Shown: piece by piece, positions 53,302-61,556 of the stretch | Layout: each line of letters starts with the position of its first letter | How positions within the stretch are numbered: position 1 is the stretch's first letter | From: Peribacillus simplex | GTDB taxonomy: Bacteria > Bacillota > Bacilli > Bacillales > DSM-1321 | NCBI RefSeq assembly: GCF_030123325.1 | Contig: NZ_CP126106.1 | Coordinates: 3,996,001 to 4,060,000 of the forward strand | Length of the DNA stretch: 64,000 bases | Direction: 5' to 3' | Notes under the pieces: model-generated | Seen by the model: the letters and a program-made list of their open reading frames with translations, nothing else | Told to the model about the DNA's origin: nothing | Databases searched by the model: none | Position numbers and translations under genes: made by a program

Positions 53302-53957
53302 CATTTCTTCGTTTCATTTTTATCGATGTAAAATTGGCCATCTATGTACCCACAAATCGAAATCTCCTTTATCTTCGTTTCTCCCAGTTTTTTCAACTGG
53401 TGCCGGAGCCAAAAATGATTTTTGCCAATTCTATCGAGATTCCTCTCCTGTATCTCCCCGTCAATTATAAGGGGATAAGGTGTTTCCTTGGTTTCTGACC
53501 TTTTGCCTTTGGTATTCTTGATGATCGAAAGCTTCCCGGTAGATTCGAGGATTGCGAATTGCACCTCATTTAAATCATTAATTCCCTGTTCTCGCAGCTG
53601 GGTCAATAAATCATCGAAAGTATATCGTTGCTTGCGCATCGCTTTTTCATCTATTTTCCCTTGATTGATGATGATTTGCGGCGTACCATCCACGATGTTT
53701 CGAAATCTAATGCTTTTCAATGAAATGAAAGCCAATATTATTTGGATGAAAGCAAGAACGAACATTGGAATGATTTGCCTGAAAAATGGTCTATCCAAAT
53801 CTTCAAAGGATAGGACGGCAATGTCCCCGATCATGATGGATACCACTAAATCAAGAATGCTCAATTCCCCAACTTCCCGCTTACCCATCATTCGAAAAAG
53901 GATTAAGATGACCAGATAGATCACTGTTGTCCTAAAAATAATAGCCAGGATATCCAC
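53301..53957 (-). CDS. yrbG: DUF421 membrane protein (YrbG-like)
   Basis: A 218-residue protein with three N-terminal helices and a cytoplasmic DUF421/DUF3290-like domain (FRMMGKREVGELSILDLVVSIMIGDIAVL). The family also includes YetF and YkjA-type proteins linked to spore germination or envelope; the function is not known. The frame could begin with an ATG eight codons earlier; the GTG at 53957 has a ribosome site (AAGGAT) about eleven bases upstream and fits the usual family N-terminus better. Confidence 0.82.
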   Translation of the reverse strand: MDILAIIFRTTVIYLVILILFRMMGKREVGELSILDLVVSIMIGDIAVLSFEDLDRPFFRQIIPMFVLAFIQIILAFISLKSIRFRNIVDGTPQIIINQGKIDEKAMRKQRYTFDDLLTQLREQGINDLNEVQFAILESTGKLSIIKNTKGKRSETKETPYPLIIDGEIQERNLDRIGKNHFWLRHQLKKLGETKIKEISICGYIDGQFYIDKNETKK

Positions 53958-54135
53958 TTCAATACCACATCCTTCATCCATAGCATGGCTTGGGAACTAA
54001 AAAATTACTCCATAATCTTTTCTTATTTTGCGGGAAGCTTCTTAAACCTGGTCTAAAGGTTCGATACGGGGAATATGCTTGTACAAACACATAAACAGGC
54101 TATACGTATCAGCCTTGTAAAAAGGAGGAATACCC

Positions 54136-54522
54136 ATCGAAACTAAAAAAATGAGTGTCGCCGTAATTTATGGCGTAGGCTCCATCTTTGCAATAGCGAT
54201 GATTGCAAGTTTAATCGTTTCCATCCTTCTTCGTTTTACTTCACTGACGGAATCATCCCTGACATACGTGGTCATGATCGTGTCCTTTTTATCGCTTTTC
54301 ATTGGTGGATTCATTTCAGGAGGCAAAGGGAAAAAGCAAGGACTACTCTTGGGCGGAAGCACTGGGCTGCTTTATCTGTTGGTCGTGTTCCTTTTTCAAT
54401 ATTTAGGCCACGATGCACTTTTCACCATCAAGCAATGGATATACTATGGCTGTTTTGTGATTACGGCCATGATGGGCGGCGTGCTTGGGGTCAACATGAG
54501 TTCCGACTCCCGCACCGATTAA
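54136..54522 (+). CDS. yrzE: TIGR04086 membrane protein (YrzE), possible ATC start
   Basis: A small protein with four membrane helices and no known function. From the ATG at 54151 it is 123 residues, MSVAVIYGVGSIF onward. The ribosome site AAAGGAGG (54121-54128), however, lies 22 bases before that ATG. Seven bases after it is the in-frame triplet ATC at 54136, which would give (M)ETKKMSVAV. Family members usually start with M-E-x-K before this block. I therefore extend the gene to ATC as a rare start, with the ATG as the conservative alternative. Confidence 0.6.
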   Translation: METKKMSVAVIYGVGSIFAIAMIASLIVSILLRFTSLTESSLTYVVMIVSFLSLFIGGFISGGKGKKQGLLLGGSTGLLYLLVVFLFQYLGHDALFTIKQWIYYGCFVITAMMGGVLGVNMSSDSRTD

Positions 54523-54533
54523 AAAACACAGCA

Positions 54534-54559
54534 AAAAACCGGGCACATGGCCCGGTTTT
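54534..54559. terminator. Bidirectional terminator between yrzE and yajC
   Basis: ACCGGGC and GCCCGGT pair around ACATG with an A-run before and a T-run after, serving both convergent genes. Confidence 0.88.
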
Positions 54560-54567
54560 CGTTTGTA

Positions 54568-54852
54568 TTATACGGATACTTCTTTATTCGGTGCGCTTTC
54601 CGTAATTTCACGGATTGCTGCACGGTCAAAAGTCAGTTTTGTGCCGTCTGGTGATTTAATGACGATTTTCAGGTCATCGATTGCATCGATTGTTCCGTGC
54701 ATGCCGCCGATAGTAGCAACTTTATCACCTTTTTTCAAACTGCTTTGCATGCTTTGCGTAGCCTTTTGGCGTTTTTGCTGCGGGCGGATCAATAAGAAAT
54801 AGAACAATACGAACATTAAAATCAACGGAAGTATTTGTGTTAAAGAACCCAT
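54568..54852 (-). CDS. yajC: Preprotein translocase subunit YajC
   Basis: A 94-residue protein with one N-terminal membrane helix (TQILPLILMFVLFYFLLI) followed by RPQQKRQKATQSM and KGDKVATIGGMHGTI. It binds SecDF and assists the Sec translocon. AAAGGAGT precedes the ATG. It lies 42 bases after tgt in the conserved queA-tgt-yajC unit. Confidence 0.96.
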   Translation of the reverse strand: MGSLTQILPLILMFVLFYFLLIRPQQKRQKATQSMQSSLKKGDKVATIGGMHGTIDAIDDLKIVIKSPDGTKLTFDRAAIREITESAPNKEVSV

Positions 54853-54894
54853 TTTATATATTCACTCCTTTCATTCATTAAAATATTTATGGAA

Positions 54895-56034
54895 TTAGAA
54901 GTTTCTCGCATTTGGTTCATTGAAACCATACTGCTCAAAAAACTCTTCCCTAAAGTCTCCAAGACGATCTTCTCGAATAGCTTGTCTGACCTGTTCCATC
55001 AAGTTTAACAGAAAATGAAGATTATGGTAAGTCGTAAGACGAATCCCAAAGGTTTCTTCACATTTAATCAAATGGCGGATATATGCCCGGCTATAATTCT
55101 TGCATACATGGCAATCGCAATTTTCATCGATTGGACCGAAATCGCGTGCATACTTCGCATTTTTCACAACCAGCCGCCCATTGCTCGTCATGAGCGTACC
55201 ATTACGCGCAATTCGCGTCGGCAGTACACAGTCAAACATATCGATACCGCGGAGTGCACCATCGATCAATGAGTCCGGTGAACCGACCCCCATAAGGTAA
55301 CGCGGTTTGTCAGTTGGCAAAAGCGGACTTGTAAACTCAAGTACGCGGTTCATGATATCCTTCGGTTCCCCTACGGATAGTCCTCCAATAGCATAACCCG
55401 GGAAGTCAAGGGAGACAAGGTCTTTTGCACTTTGTTTGCGAAGGTTTTCAAACTCCCCGCCTTGAACGATTCCGAACAGCCCTTGGTCATTTGGGCGCTC
55501 ATGTGCATTTAAACAGCGTTCCGCCCAGCGCGATGTCCGTTCTACAGACTTCTTCATATACTCTTCAGTCGCCGGAAATGGCGGACATTCATCAAATGCC
55601 ATCATAATATCGGAGCCAAGCGCATTTTGTATTTCCATCGCTTTTTCCGGAGATAAGAATAATTTATCGCCATTCAGATGGTTCCTGAAATGCACGCCCT
55701 CTTCTTCAATTTTGCGGAACTCGCTCAAACTGAAGACTTGAAAGCCGCCTGAGTCGGTCAAAATCGCCCGATCCCAGTTCATGAACTTATGCAATCCGCC
55801 AGCTTCCTTGATGATTTCATGCCCCGGACGCAACCATAGGTGGTACGTATTGCTCAGGATGATGCCTGCCCCCATTTGTTTCAAATCTTCCGGGGACATC
55901 GTTTTGACAGTTGCCATCGTTCCAACCGGCATAAATGCCGGCGTTTCAAAAGAACCATGCGGCGTATGGACCCGGCCTAGCCTTGCCCCTGTCTGTTTAC
56001 ATGTTTTGATTAACTCATATCGTATTGCAGTCAA
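54895..56034 (-). CDS. tgt: Queuine tRNA-ribosyltransferase (TGT)
   Basis: A 379-residue enzyme that swaps guanine 34 for preQ1 in GUN-anticodon tRNAs. Catalytic aspartates lie in LTDSGGFQVFSL and RGIDMFDCVLPTRIARNG; the zinc site is CDCHVCKNYSRAYIRHL. The start is the TTG at 56034 eight bases after AAGGGAG; the ATG nine codons earlier lacks a site. It follows queA by 36 bases. Confidence 0.96.
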   Translation of the reverse strand: MTAIRYELIKTCKQTGARLGRVHTPHGSFETPAFMPVGTMATVKTMSPEDLKQMGAGIILSNTYHLWLRPGHEIIKEAGGLHKFMNWDRAILTDSGGFQVFSLSEFRKIEEEGVHFRNHLNGDKLFLSPEKAMEIQNALGSDIMMAFDECPPFPATEEYMKKSVERTSRWAERCLNAHERPNDQGLFGIVQGGEFENLRKQSAKDLVSLDFPGYAIGGLSVGEPKDIMNRVLEFTSPLLPTDKPRYLMGVGSPDSLIDGALRGIDMFDCVLPTRIARNGTLMTSNGRLVVKNAKYARDFGPIDENCDCHVCKNYSRAYIRHLIKCEETFGIRLTTYHNLHFLLNLMEQVRQAIREDRLGDFREEFFEQYGFNEPNARNF

Positions 56035-56070
56035 CGCAATAACTCCCTTCAAGAGCTTCACACTCTTATA

Positions 56071-57099
56071 TTACTTAATTAACATTGCATCTCCAAAACT
56101 AAAGAACCTGTATTTTTCTTCCACAGCCGTTTCATAGGCATGAAGAACATGCTCCCTGCCTGCAAGTGCAGAAATAAGCATGATTAAAGTCGATTTGGGC
56201 AAATGGAAGTTCGTTATCATCGCATCGATCCCTTTGAACTCATAACCAGGATAAATGAAGATGCTCGTCCAGCCGTTCTCTTCCTTGAAAACCCCATCAT
56301 TGCGGGACGCAATCGTTTCCAATGTCCTTGTGGACGTTGTGCCGACCGTAATGATTTTCCCGCCTTTACCTTTCACATCATTCAGCAATCTGGCTGTGCC
56401 TTCCGTCATTTGATAAAATTCCGAATGCATTTCGTGGCTGTCAATATCGTCGACACTTACTGGACGGAATGTACCAAGTCCAACATGCAGCGTAATGAAG
56501 GCGATGTGGACACCCATCCCTTTAAGTTTCTCAAGTAAGTCCTCCGTAAAATGCAGGCCAGCGGTAGGTGCCGCTGCAGATCCACGTTCACGCGCATATA
56601 CCGTTTGATAGCGATCCTGGTCGTCGAGCTGTTCCTTGATGTATGGAGGTAACGGCATTTCGCCAAGCTTCTCCAGTATTTCATAAAATATGCCGTCATA
56701 TTTAAATTCAAGGATCCTTCCGCCATGCTCGAGCACGCCTGTACAGACGGCACTCAGCTTACCATCGCCAAAAACGATTGTCGAGCCTTCTTTAATCCGT
56801 TTAGCCGGCTTCACAAGCGTTTCCCATACATCATCATGCTCTTGCTTAAGCAGCAATACTTCGATTTTTGCACCGGTTCCTTCTTTACTGCCGTATAGTC
56901 GGGCCGGAAGCACCTTCGTATCATTCAACACCAGGCAATCTCCCGGTTTGATATATTCCGTGATATGGCTGAATACATCATGCTGAAGCTTACCGGTTTC
57001 CTTGTCCAGCACCATCAATCTACTAGCTTCCCTATCCTCCAAAGGAACTTGGGCAATCAGTTCCTCCGGTAAATGAAAATCAAACATATCCAATTTCAT
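56071..57099 (-). CDS. queA: S-adenosylmethionine:tRNA ribosyltransferase-isomerase
   Basis: A 342-residue enzyme that makes epoxyqueuosine from preQ1-tRNA and SAM. LDMFDFHLPEELIAQ, LVKPAKRIKEGSTIVFGDGKL, ERGSAAAPTAGLHFTEDLL and PGYEFKGIDAMITNFHLPKSTL are family blocks. The GTG at 57108 overlaps AAGGAAG, so the ATG at 57099 is chosen, which gives the same length as in B. subtilis. Confidence 0.96.
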   Translation of the reverse strand: MKLDMFDFHLPEELIAQVPLEDREASRLMVLDKETGKLQHDVFSHITEYIKPGDCLVLNDTKVLPARLYGSKEGTGAKIEVLLLKQEHDDVWETLVKPAKRIKEGSTIVFGDGKLSAVCTGVLEHGGRILEFKYDGIFYEILEKLGEMPLPPYIKEQLDDQDRYQTVYARERGSAAAPTAGLHFTEDLLEKLKGMGVHIAFITLHVGLGTFRPVSVDDIDSHEMHSEFYQMTEGTARLLNDVKGKGGKIITVGTTSTRTLETIASRNDGVFKEENGWTSIFIYPGYEFKGIDAMITNFHLPKSTLIMLISALAGREHVLHAYETAVEEKYRFFSFGDAMLIK

Positions 57100-57137
57100 C
57101 TGTTCCACTTCCTTACGTGTCTATCAAGCTGTAATCA

Positions 57138-57344
57138 TTATTTAAAACGGCCGATCAAATAAAAAATGGCGGACAACACAACACTGACGATGATTGATGT
57201 AACGATAGGAAAGTAAAACGTCGTATTCCCCTTTTTCAGAAAAATATCTCCCGGCAGCCTGCCGAGATGAATATATTTCATCGCAAAACCAATCACGAAT
57301 ATGATCGCACCAAGAATCATAACCATCTTTGGTATATTCATCAT
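57138..57344 (-). CDS. yrzS: DUF2905 membrane protein (YrzS)
   Basis: A 68-residue protein with two helices (MILGAIIFVIGFAM and FPIVTSIIVSVVLSAIFYLI) joined by LGRLPGDIFLKKGN. It is found between ruvB and queA in bacilli; the function is unknown. Its ATG overlaps the ruvB stop (ATGA) with GGAG eight bases before. Confidence 0.9.
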   Translation of the reverse strand: MMNIPKMVMILGAIIFVIGFAMKYIHLGRLPGDIFLKKGNTTFYFPIVTSIIVSVVLSAIFYLIGRFK

Positions 57345-58339
57345 TCAGGCATCTCCATGCCGAAATGCTCATAAACCAGCTGTGTTGCCATCCGGCCTCT
57401 TGGGGTACGCTGAAGAAAACCGACTTGTAACAGATATGGTTCATACACATCTTCGATCGTATGTGCCTCTTCGCCAATCGTTGCCGCAATCGTTTCCAGA
57501 CCCACTGGTCCGCCACGGAATTTTTCAATGATCCCTTTAAGTAATTTATGGTCAATATGATCGAGTCCTAAACGGTCGACCTGCATTAATTCAAGCGCAT
57601 AATCGGCAAGCTCGGCCGTTATCGTACCATCACCGCGCACCTGGGCGAAATCCCGGACCCTCCGTAAAAGCCGATTGGCAATTCTCGGGGTGCCCCTTGA
57701 CCTTCTTGCAAGCTCGGCTGCTGCTTGATCATCCATTTCCGTATCCATGATTCTTGCTGTACGGATGATGATATCAGTCAAATGGTTTTCCGTATAGTAT
57801 TCAAGACGGCTCAAAACGCCAAAACGGTCCCTGAGCGGTGCAGACAATGAGCCTGCACGTGTCGTGGCCCCTACTAGGGTGAACGGCGGCAAGTCAATCC
57901 TGATCGAACGGGCTTCCGGTCCCTTACCAACTACAATATCCAGACAGAAATCCTCCATAGCCGGATATAGCACTTCTTCAACGACACGCGGAAGACGGTG
58001 AATCTCATCGATGAACAATACATCACCTGGTTCAAGTGCACTCAAAATGGCCGCCAGATCTCCCGGCCGCTCAATGGCGGGACCGGAAGTCGTGCGGATA
58101 TTTACACCCATTTCATTGGCGATGATGACGGCAAGCGTCGTCTTTCCAAGACCAGGCGGTCCATATAAAAGTACATGATCGAGCGTTTCTTCACGCATCC
58201 TAGCCGCTTCGATGTATACACTTAAATTCGCTTTCACTTTATCCTGTCCGATATATTGCTTTAAGTTTTGCGGCCGCAGGCTTTGTTCAAAGGACAGTTC
58301 GTTCAAATCGGCTTCCTGATTGAATATTCTCTCCTCCAT
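57341..58339 (-). CDS. ruvB: Holliday junction branch-migration ATPase RuvB
   Basis: A 332-residue AAA+ motor acting with RuvA on Holliday junctions. FEQSLRPQNLKQYIGQDKVK starts it; Walker A is LYGPPGLGKTTLA, Walker B is DVLFIDEIHRL, sensor GATTRAGSLSAPLRDRFG carries the arginine finger. The winged-helix domain ends the protein. AAGGAGTGG precedes the ATG. Confidence 0.97.
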   Translation of the reverse strand: MEERIFNQEADLNELSFEQSLRPQNLKQYIGQDKVKANLSVYIEAARMREETLDHVLLYGPPGLGKTTLAVIIANEMGVNIRTTSGPAIERPGDLAAILSALEPGDVLFIDEIHRLPRVVEEVLYPAMEDFCLDIVVGKGPEARSIRIDLPPFTLVGATTRAGSLSAPLRDRFGVLSRLEYYTENHLTDIIIRTARIMDTEMDDQAAAELARRSRGTPRIANRLLRRVRDFAQVRGDGTITAELADYALELMQVDRLGLDHIDHKLLKGIIEKFRGGPVGLETIAATIGEEAHTIEDVYEPYLLQVGFLQRTPRGRMATQLVYEHFGMEMPE

Positions 58340-58350
58340 TGCGCCACTCC

Positions 58351-58965
58351 TTATCTTAACATCATTTGCAATGCTTTCTTAATATATTGCTCGGTCGTCA
58401 TATCTTCAGGCTGCAATTTCTTGGCAACCTTTTGGATTTCCTTTTCAGAATAACCAAGAGCCTTCAATGCAAGAATGGCTTCATCCAATTCCTCCGTATA
58501 TCCATTTGGACTGAGTTCAGCCGTTACGCCTTCGTTAAACAAGCTTGGAAACGCATCCGGAATGATGTTCTCAAGTTTCCCTTTTAAATCGAGAATCATC
58601 TGCCGTGCCGTTTTCTTTCCGACTCCCGGGAATTTCACCAAAAACGATTCATCTTCATTTTCGATCGCCTGTACCACCTGATCAACCTGGCCTGAAGCCA
58701 ATATGGCTAGCGCACCCTTCGGCCCGATTCCCGTTACATTCAATAATTTTGTGAATAACGCCTTTTCTTGACGAGTCTGAAACCCGTATAATGCGGCCAT
58801 ATCCTCACGAACATAATGATACAAGAAAACTTGTATTTCTTTCTGGTATTGAGCGGAAAAAATAAAAGGATTCGGTGTCATCACTTGATATCCGATCCCC
58901 CCATTTTCCACGACTATGTATTCAGGCCCAATATAATCGACCTTGCCTTTTATATAATCATACAA
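58351..58965 (-). CDS. ruvA: Holliday junction DNA-binding protein RuvA
   Basis: A 204-residue tetrameric junction-binding protein. The N-terminal OB fold begins MYDYIKGKVDYIGPEYIVVENGGIGYQV. Two helix-hairpin-helix motifs are NVTGIGPKGALAIL and FPGVGKKTARQMILDL, and the C-terminal domain that binds RuvB follows. It begins with TTG after AGGGAGAG. It is 11 bases before ruvB. Confidence 0.97.
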   Translation of the reverse strand: MYDYIKGKVDYIGPEYIVVENGGIGYQVMTPNPFIFSAQYQKEIQVFLYHYVREDMAALYGFQTRQEKALFTKLLNVTGIGPKGALAILASGQVDQVVQAIENEDESFLVKFPGVGKKTARQMILDLKGKLENIIPDAFPSLFNEGVTAELSPNGYTEELDEAILALKALGYSEKEIQKVAKKLQPEDMTTEQYIKKALQMMLR

Positions 58966-59295
58966 ATTAATTCTCTCCCTGATTTTGCTGTACCTCTCAT
59001 TTTATCATAAAAAGGGGGTGTTGTTCATTAAAAGTTATTTAGTAGCCGCAAAGACTTTTACAATGGAGGATATCCCGTTTCATTACATTTTGGGTATTAT
59101 CCCTTCCTACAGTTTGTAGACAAATGGGGTTCTATCTAAATTTTATACAAGGTGATTGGAACGGGTGTACTGGACTCGTGCGGGAAAGCGAGTGCCTGGA
59201 GGCAACGTCCAAATGGTACAAACACTAAAAAACTGTAGACAAACCCTATTTTCATCGAGTTTATCTACAGTCTGAAGGATGGGTGCCATCCCATC
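58966..59295. other. bofC-ruvA intergenic region with a degraded repeat
   Basis: No gene is seen. 59112-59272 is a shortened copy of the element at 22.2 kb: the left edge is CAGTTTGTAGACAAATGGGG, then GTGATTGGAACGGGTG and GCGAGTGCCTGGAG from the repeat unit, then the terminator hairpin. The rest is plain sequence upstream of ruvA. Confidence 0.8.
59226..59271 (-). terminator. Terminator of bofC, repeat-associated
   Basis: ACTGTAGA-T-AAAC and GTTT-G-TCTACAGT pair with one wobble, followed by six T on the minus strand. It matches the hairpin that ends the first liv operon. Confidence 0.85.
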
Positions 59296-59796
59296 CTAGT
59301 TCACCGAATATGGTTCATACTCTTTAATGAGCTGTTTATATTGGTCTTTATTCATGATCGGAATCCCTTTTTGCAGTTCCTCCTGCTTGTATGCTTCAAG
59401 TTTACCAACGTCTATTTGGTAGAAAGTATGAATGATCTTCGCGTGCTCGGGCCTTCCGATAAAAATGGATAGCGTACCATCTTCCCTCATCCCAAGGTAA
59501 CCATTCGCTTTTAAAAGCGGGGATATGTCATTTTCAATTTTCTTCATGACAATCTGCTCTTCATTTTGATCGACCACTTTCCATCCTTCATATTTTGACC
59601 AAAAATCCTCCATCGACCAAATTGTTTCTGTCAATTTCTCTTCACTTAACTCGCCATCCAGATACATACGCTGAAGAATGACCTTCCTTTCAATAGGATC
59701 ATTTTCCTTTTGAACGGTATCTTCGGCAAAAACGGTTAAGCAAAATGGCAATATGAAAAGCGTCATGAAAAATTGGATTCTAAGTTGATTAATCAA
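59296..59796 (-). CDS. bofC: Intercompartmental signalling protein BofC
   Basis: A 166-residue exported forespore protein that restrains pro-sigma-K processing by limiting SpoIVB. A signal peptide (FFMTLFILPFCLTVFAED) is followed by a BofC fold with ERKVILQRMYLDGELSEEKLTETI and GYLGMREDGTLSIF. The GTG at 59805 overlaps the ribosome site GAGGTG, so the TTG at 59796 is chosen. Position before ruvA is as in B. subtilis. Confidence 0.9.
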   Translation of the reverse strand: MINQLRIQFFMTLFILPFCLTVFAEDTVQKENDPIERKVILQRMYLDGELSEEKLTETIWSMEDFWSKYEGWKVVDQNEEQIVMKKIENDISPLLKANGYLGMREDGTLSIFIGRPEHAKIIHTFYQIDVGKLEAYKQEELQKGIPIMNKDQYKQLIKEYEPYSVN

Positions 59797-59870
59797 TATA
59801 TTCACCTCTTAAGGCGTTTACTTTTTATGTAGTTTGACCCCAAATAAGGATTATTAACCAGAAAAAAATC

Positions 59871-59899
59871 AAAAAGAGCTGACTCCATATCGGGTCAGC
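59871..59899 (-). terminator. Terminator of coxA
   Basis: GCTGACCC and GAGTCAGC pair with one mismatch on the minus strand, followed by TCTTTTTGATTTTTTT. Confidence 0.8.
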
Positions 59900-59906
59900 C
59901 CACTAA

Positions 59907-60506
59907 TTATTTCAAGTGATTTTCGTGAATGTTAAGATTATCGAACAAGTCATTGGCATCCAAAATGATCATTTCCCGCGTATCGCCATCCCGAAGATTG
60001 TTATCAAGTGTCATCGTCCTGAAATAGACACCTTCATCGGTGGTTACATATAGGGTACGGCCATTGGTAAGGGGGCCGATTTCCTTTTTGATTCTTTCTT
60101 TAACATCTTTTGCTTGGCTGTAGTCATCAAGCCGTAGTGCTACCAACATTTCATCTTTCATGATGATTGTCCTGGCATCGATGACCGGCTCCACTTTCTT
60201 GGCGATTCCATTTACTTTATCGGCAAAAGCGCCTTCATAAGAATTATAATAAGATGATTTTGCCTTAAGCGGTTTACTTTCATGTCCATGGTAGTTACGG
60301 TCACTCTTACTGTACGCATCATCTTTATCGTATAAACCTTGCACCATATTCTCATAATTGATGTTTCGTACCAATGCATCTTTTTCACGGTACCCTGTAT
60401 CATTCGTGATATTTTCATTTTCCGCTGTATCATTATTAGCACATCCAACCAAACTGACGGCGGCCAATACCGTACAAAGCGGAAGTGCCCATTTTATTTT
60501 CTGCAC
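59907..60506 (-). CDS. coxA: Spore cortex lipoprotein CoxA (YhcN/YlaJ family)
   Basis: A 199-residue lipoprotein of the YhcN/YlaJ family. The signal (KIKWALPLCTVLAAVSL) ends in the lipobox LVGC. The family domain starts near residue 85 and includes VEPVIDARTIIMKDEMLVALRL and GRTLYVTTDEGVYFRTM. In B. subtilis the gene beside safA in this family is coxA (yrbB), a cortex protein. The start GTG at 60506 follows GGGAGGG by seven bases. Confidence 0.82.
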   Translation of the reverse strand: MQKIKWALPLCTVLAAVSLVGCANNDTAENENITNDTGYREKDALVRNINYENMVQGLYDKDDAYSKSDRNYHGHESKPLKAKSSYYNSYEGAFADKVNGIAKKVEPVIDARTIIMKDEMLVALRLDDYSQAKDVKERIKKEIGPLTNGRTLYVTTDEGVYFRTMTLDNNLRDGDTREMIILDANDLFDNLNIHENHLK

Positions 60507-60608
60507 CAATAACCCTCCCATTGCAAAAGAATGAGCTATATTTCGCTCATAATTAGCATGGGTGTCGAACAGGAAATGTACTCTGTAAGATACGGCCAAA
60601 AATCCGTT

Positions 60609-61556
60609 TTAATTCCTATTAAGGGAAGAAATCCTTTCGGCCAATTTTTCATTCATCTCCATCCGCTCTGAAAAACCTTCCACGGTCATTTTCCAGACCG
60701 AATGAAGCTGGGAAGAACTTTTATTAAGACGATTCCATTCACGGAAAATATCGGTAGGATAAGTTAAAGCATATAAAAAGGCCAGGTCTGACTGGTACCT
60801 TTGCAATTGCGGAACTTCCCACAGTTCGGTGGCCGCATCTTCCAAATGAGGCAAAATACGATTTGCATACTGTAAATAATCAATGCACCTCGGTGCATTC
60901 GCCATTAGGTCAAAATCGATTAACGTCAAAGTGCCGTCCGCTCTCCGCAGGAAATTATGGTGGGCACAATCACCATGAATGATGACTTTCTTTTCCTTAT
61001 TCCATAAAGACTGATTTTTATCAAACCCCTCCAGCGACCATTCACCCCATCTAATCCATTCCTTGATAATATCTTCGGAAACATATTGGCGAACATATGA
61101 AAAGTTCTTTTTAAATAGTGATAAGCGTTCTTTCCACTTTTTTGATTGATTGAACACAGGGGCGTTAATGGAGATATGTTCCGACACATCATGGAAGCTT
61201 TCCAGTAACTGAATGCCCTCTAAGCGGTCCTTATGTTTGGAGTATCTGAATTTTTTCTTACTCGGCGGAAAATAGTCCATACTGCCATACCATTTCCCTT
61301 TAAATTGAAAGGGCATTAAATTCTGATGAATATAATAAGTTTGATGAAATCCCTTTTGTTTTAATAACGAAGTCAATTCCCTTTGCCGATCCCATTTTTC
61401 AAAACTGTCGAAGCCTTTAAGGATCATAGGATGACCCTTTTCAAAAGTTAATAAATAGACACTGCTTTGAATATGGTGGACATTCTTTGGCTTACGATTT
61501 AAATAAGATAGGAGACGAGTGTTAAAAACACTGTCTCCTTGATAATTAGTAGTCAT
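60609..61556 (-). CDS. CotS/YutH-like kinase-fold spore protein
   Basis: A 315-318 residue protein with the aminoglycoside-phosphotransferase/choline-kinase fold seen in the spore-coat proteins CotS, CotI, YsxE and YutH. The N-lobe has PMILKGFDSFEKWDRQREL (ATP-binding lysine). The catalytic loop is VIIHGDCAHHNFLR (HGD...N) and the metal motif is LIDFDLM. It probably belongs to the spore coat; whether it phosphorylates anything is unknown. The start overlaps the safA stop (ATGACTACTAA), giving translational coupling; an ATG three codons earlier is also possible. Confidence 0.83.
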   Translation of the reverse strand: MTTNYQGDSVFNTRLLSYLNRKPKNVHHIQSSVYLLTFEKGHPMILKGFDSFEKWDRQRELTSLLKQKGFHQTYYIHQNLMPFQFKGKWYGSMDYFPPSKKKFRYSKHKDRLEGIQLLESFHDVSEHISINAPVFNQSKKWKERLSLFKKNFSYVRQYVSEDIIKEWIRWGEWSLEGFDKNQSLWNKEKKVIIHGDCAHHNFLRRADGTLTLIDFDLMANAPRCIDYLQYANRILPHLEDAATELWEVPQLQRYQSDLAFLYALTYPTDIFREWNRLNKSSSQLHSVWKMTVEGFSERMEMNEKLAERISSLNRN

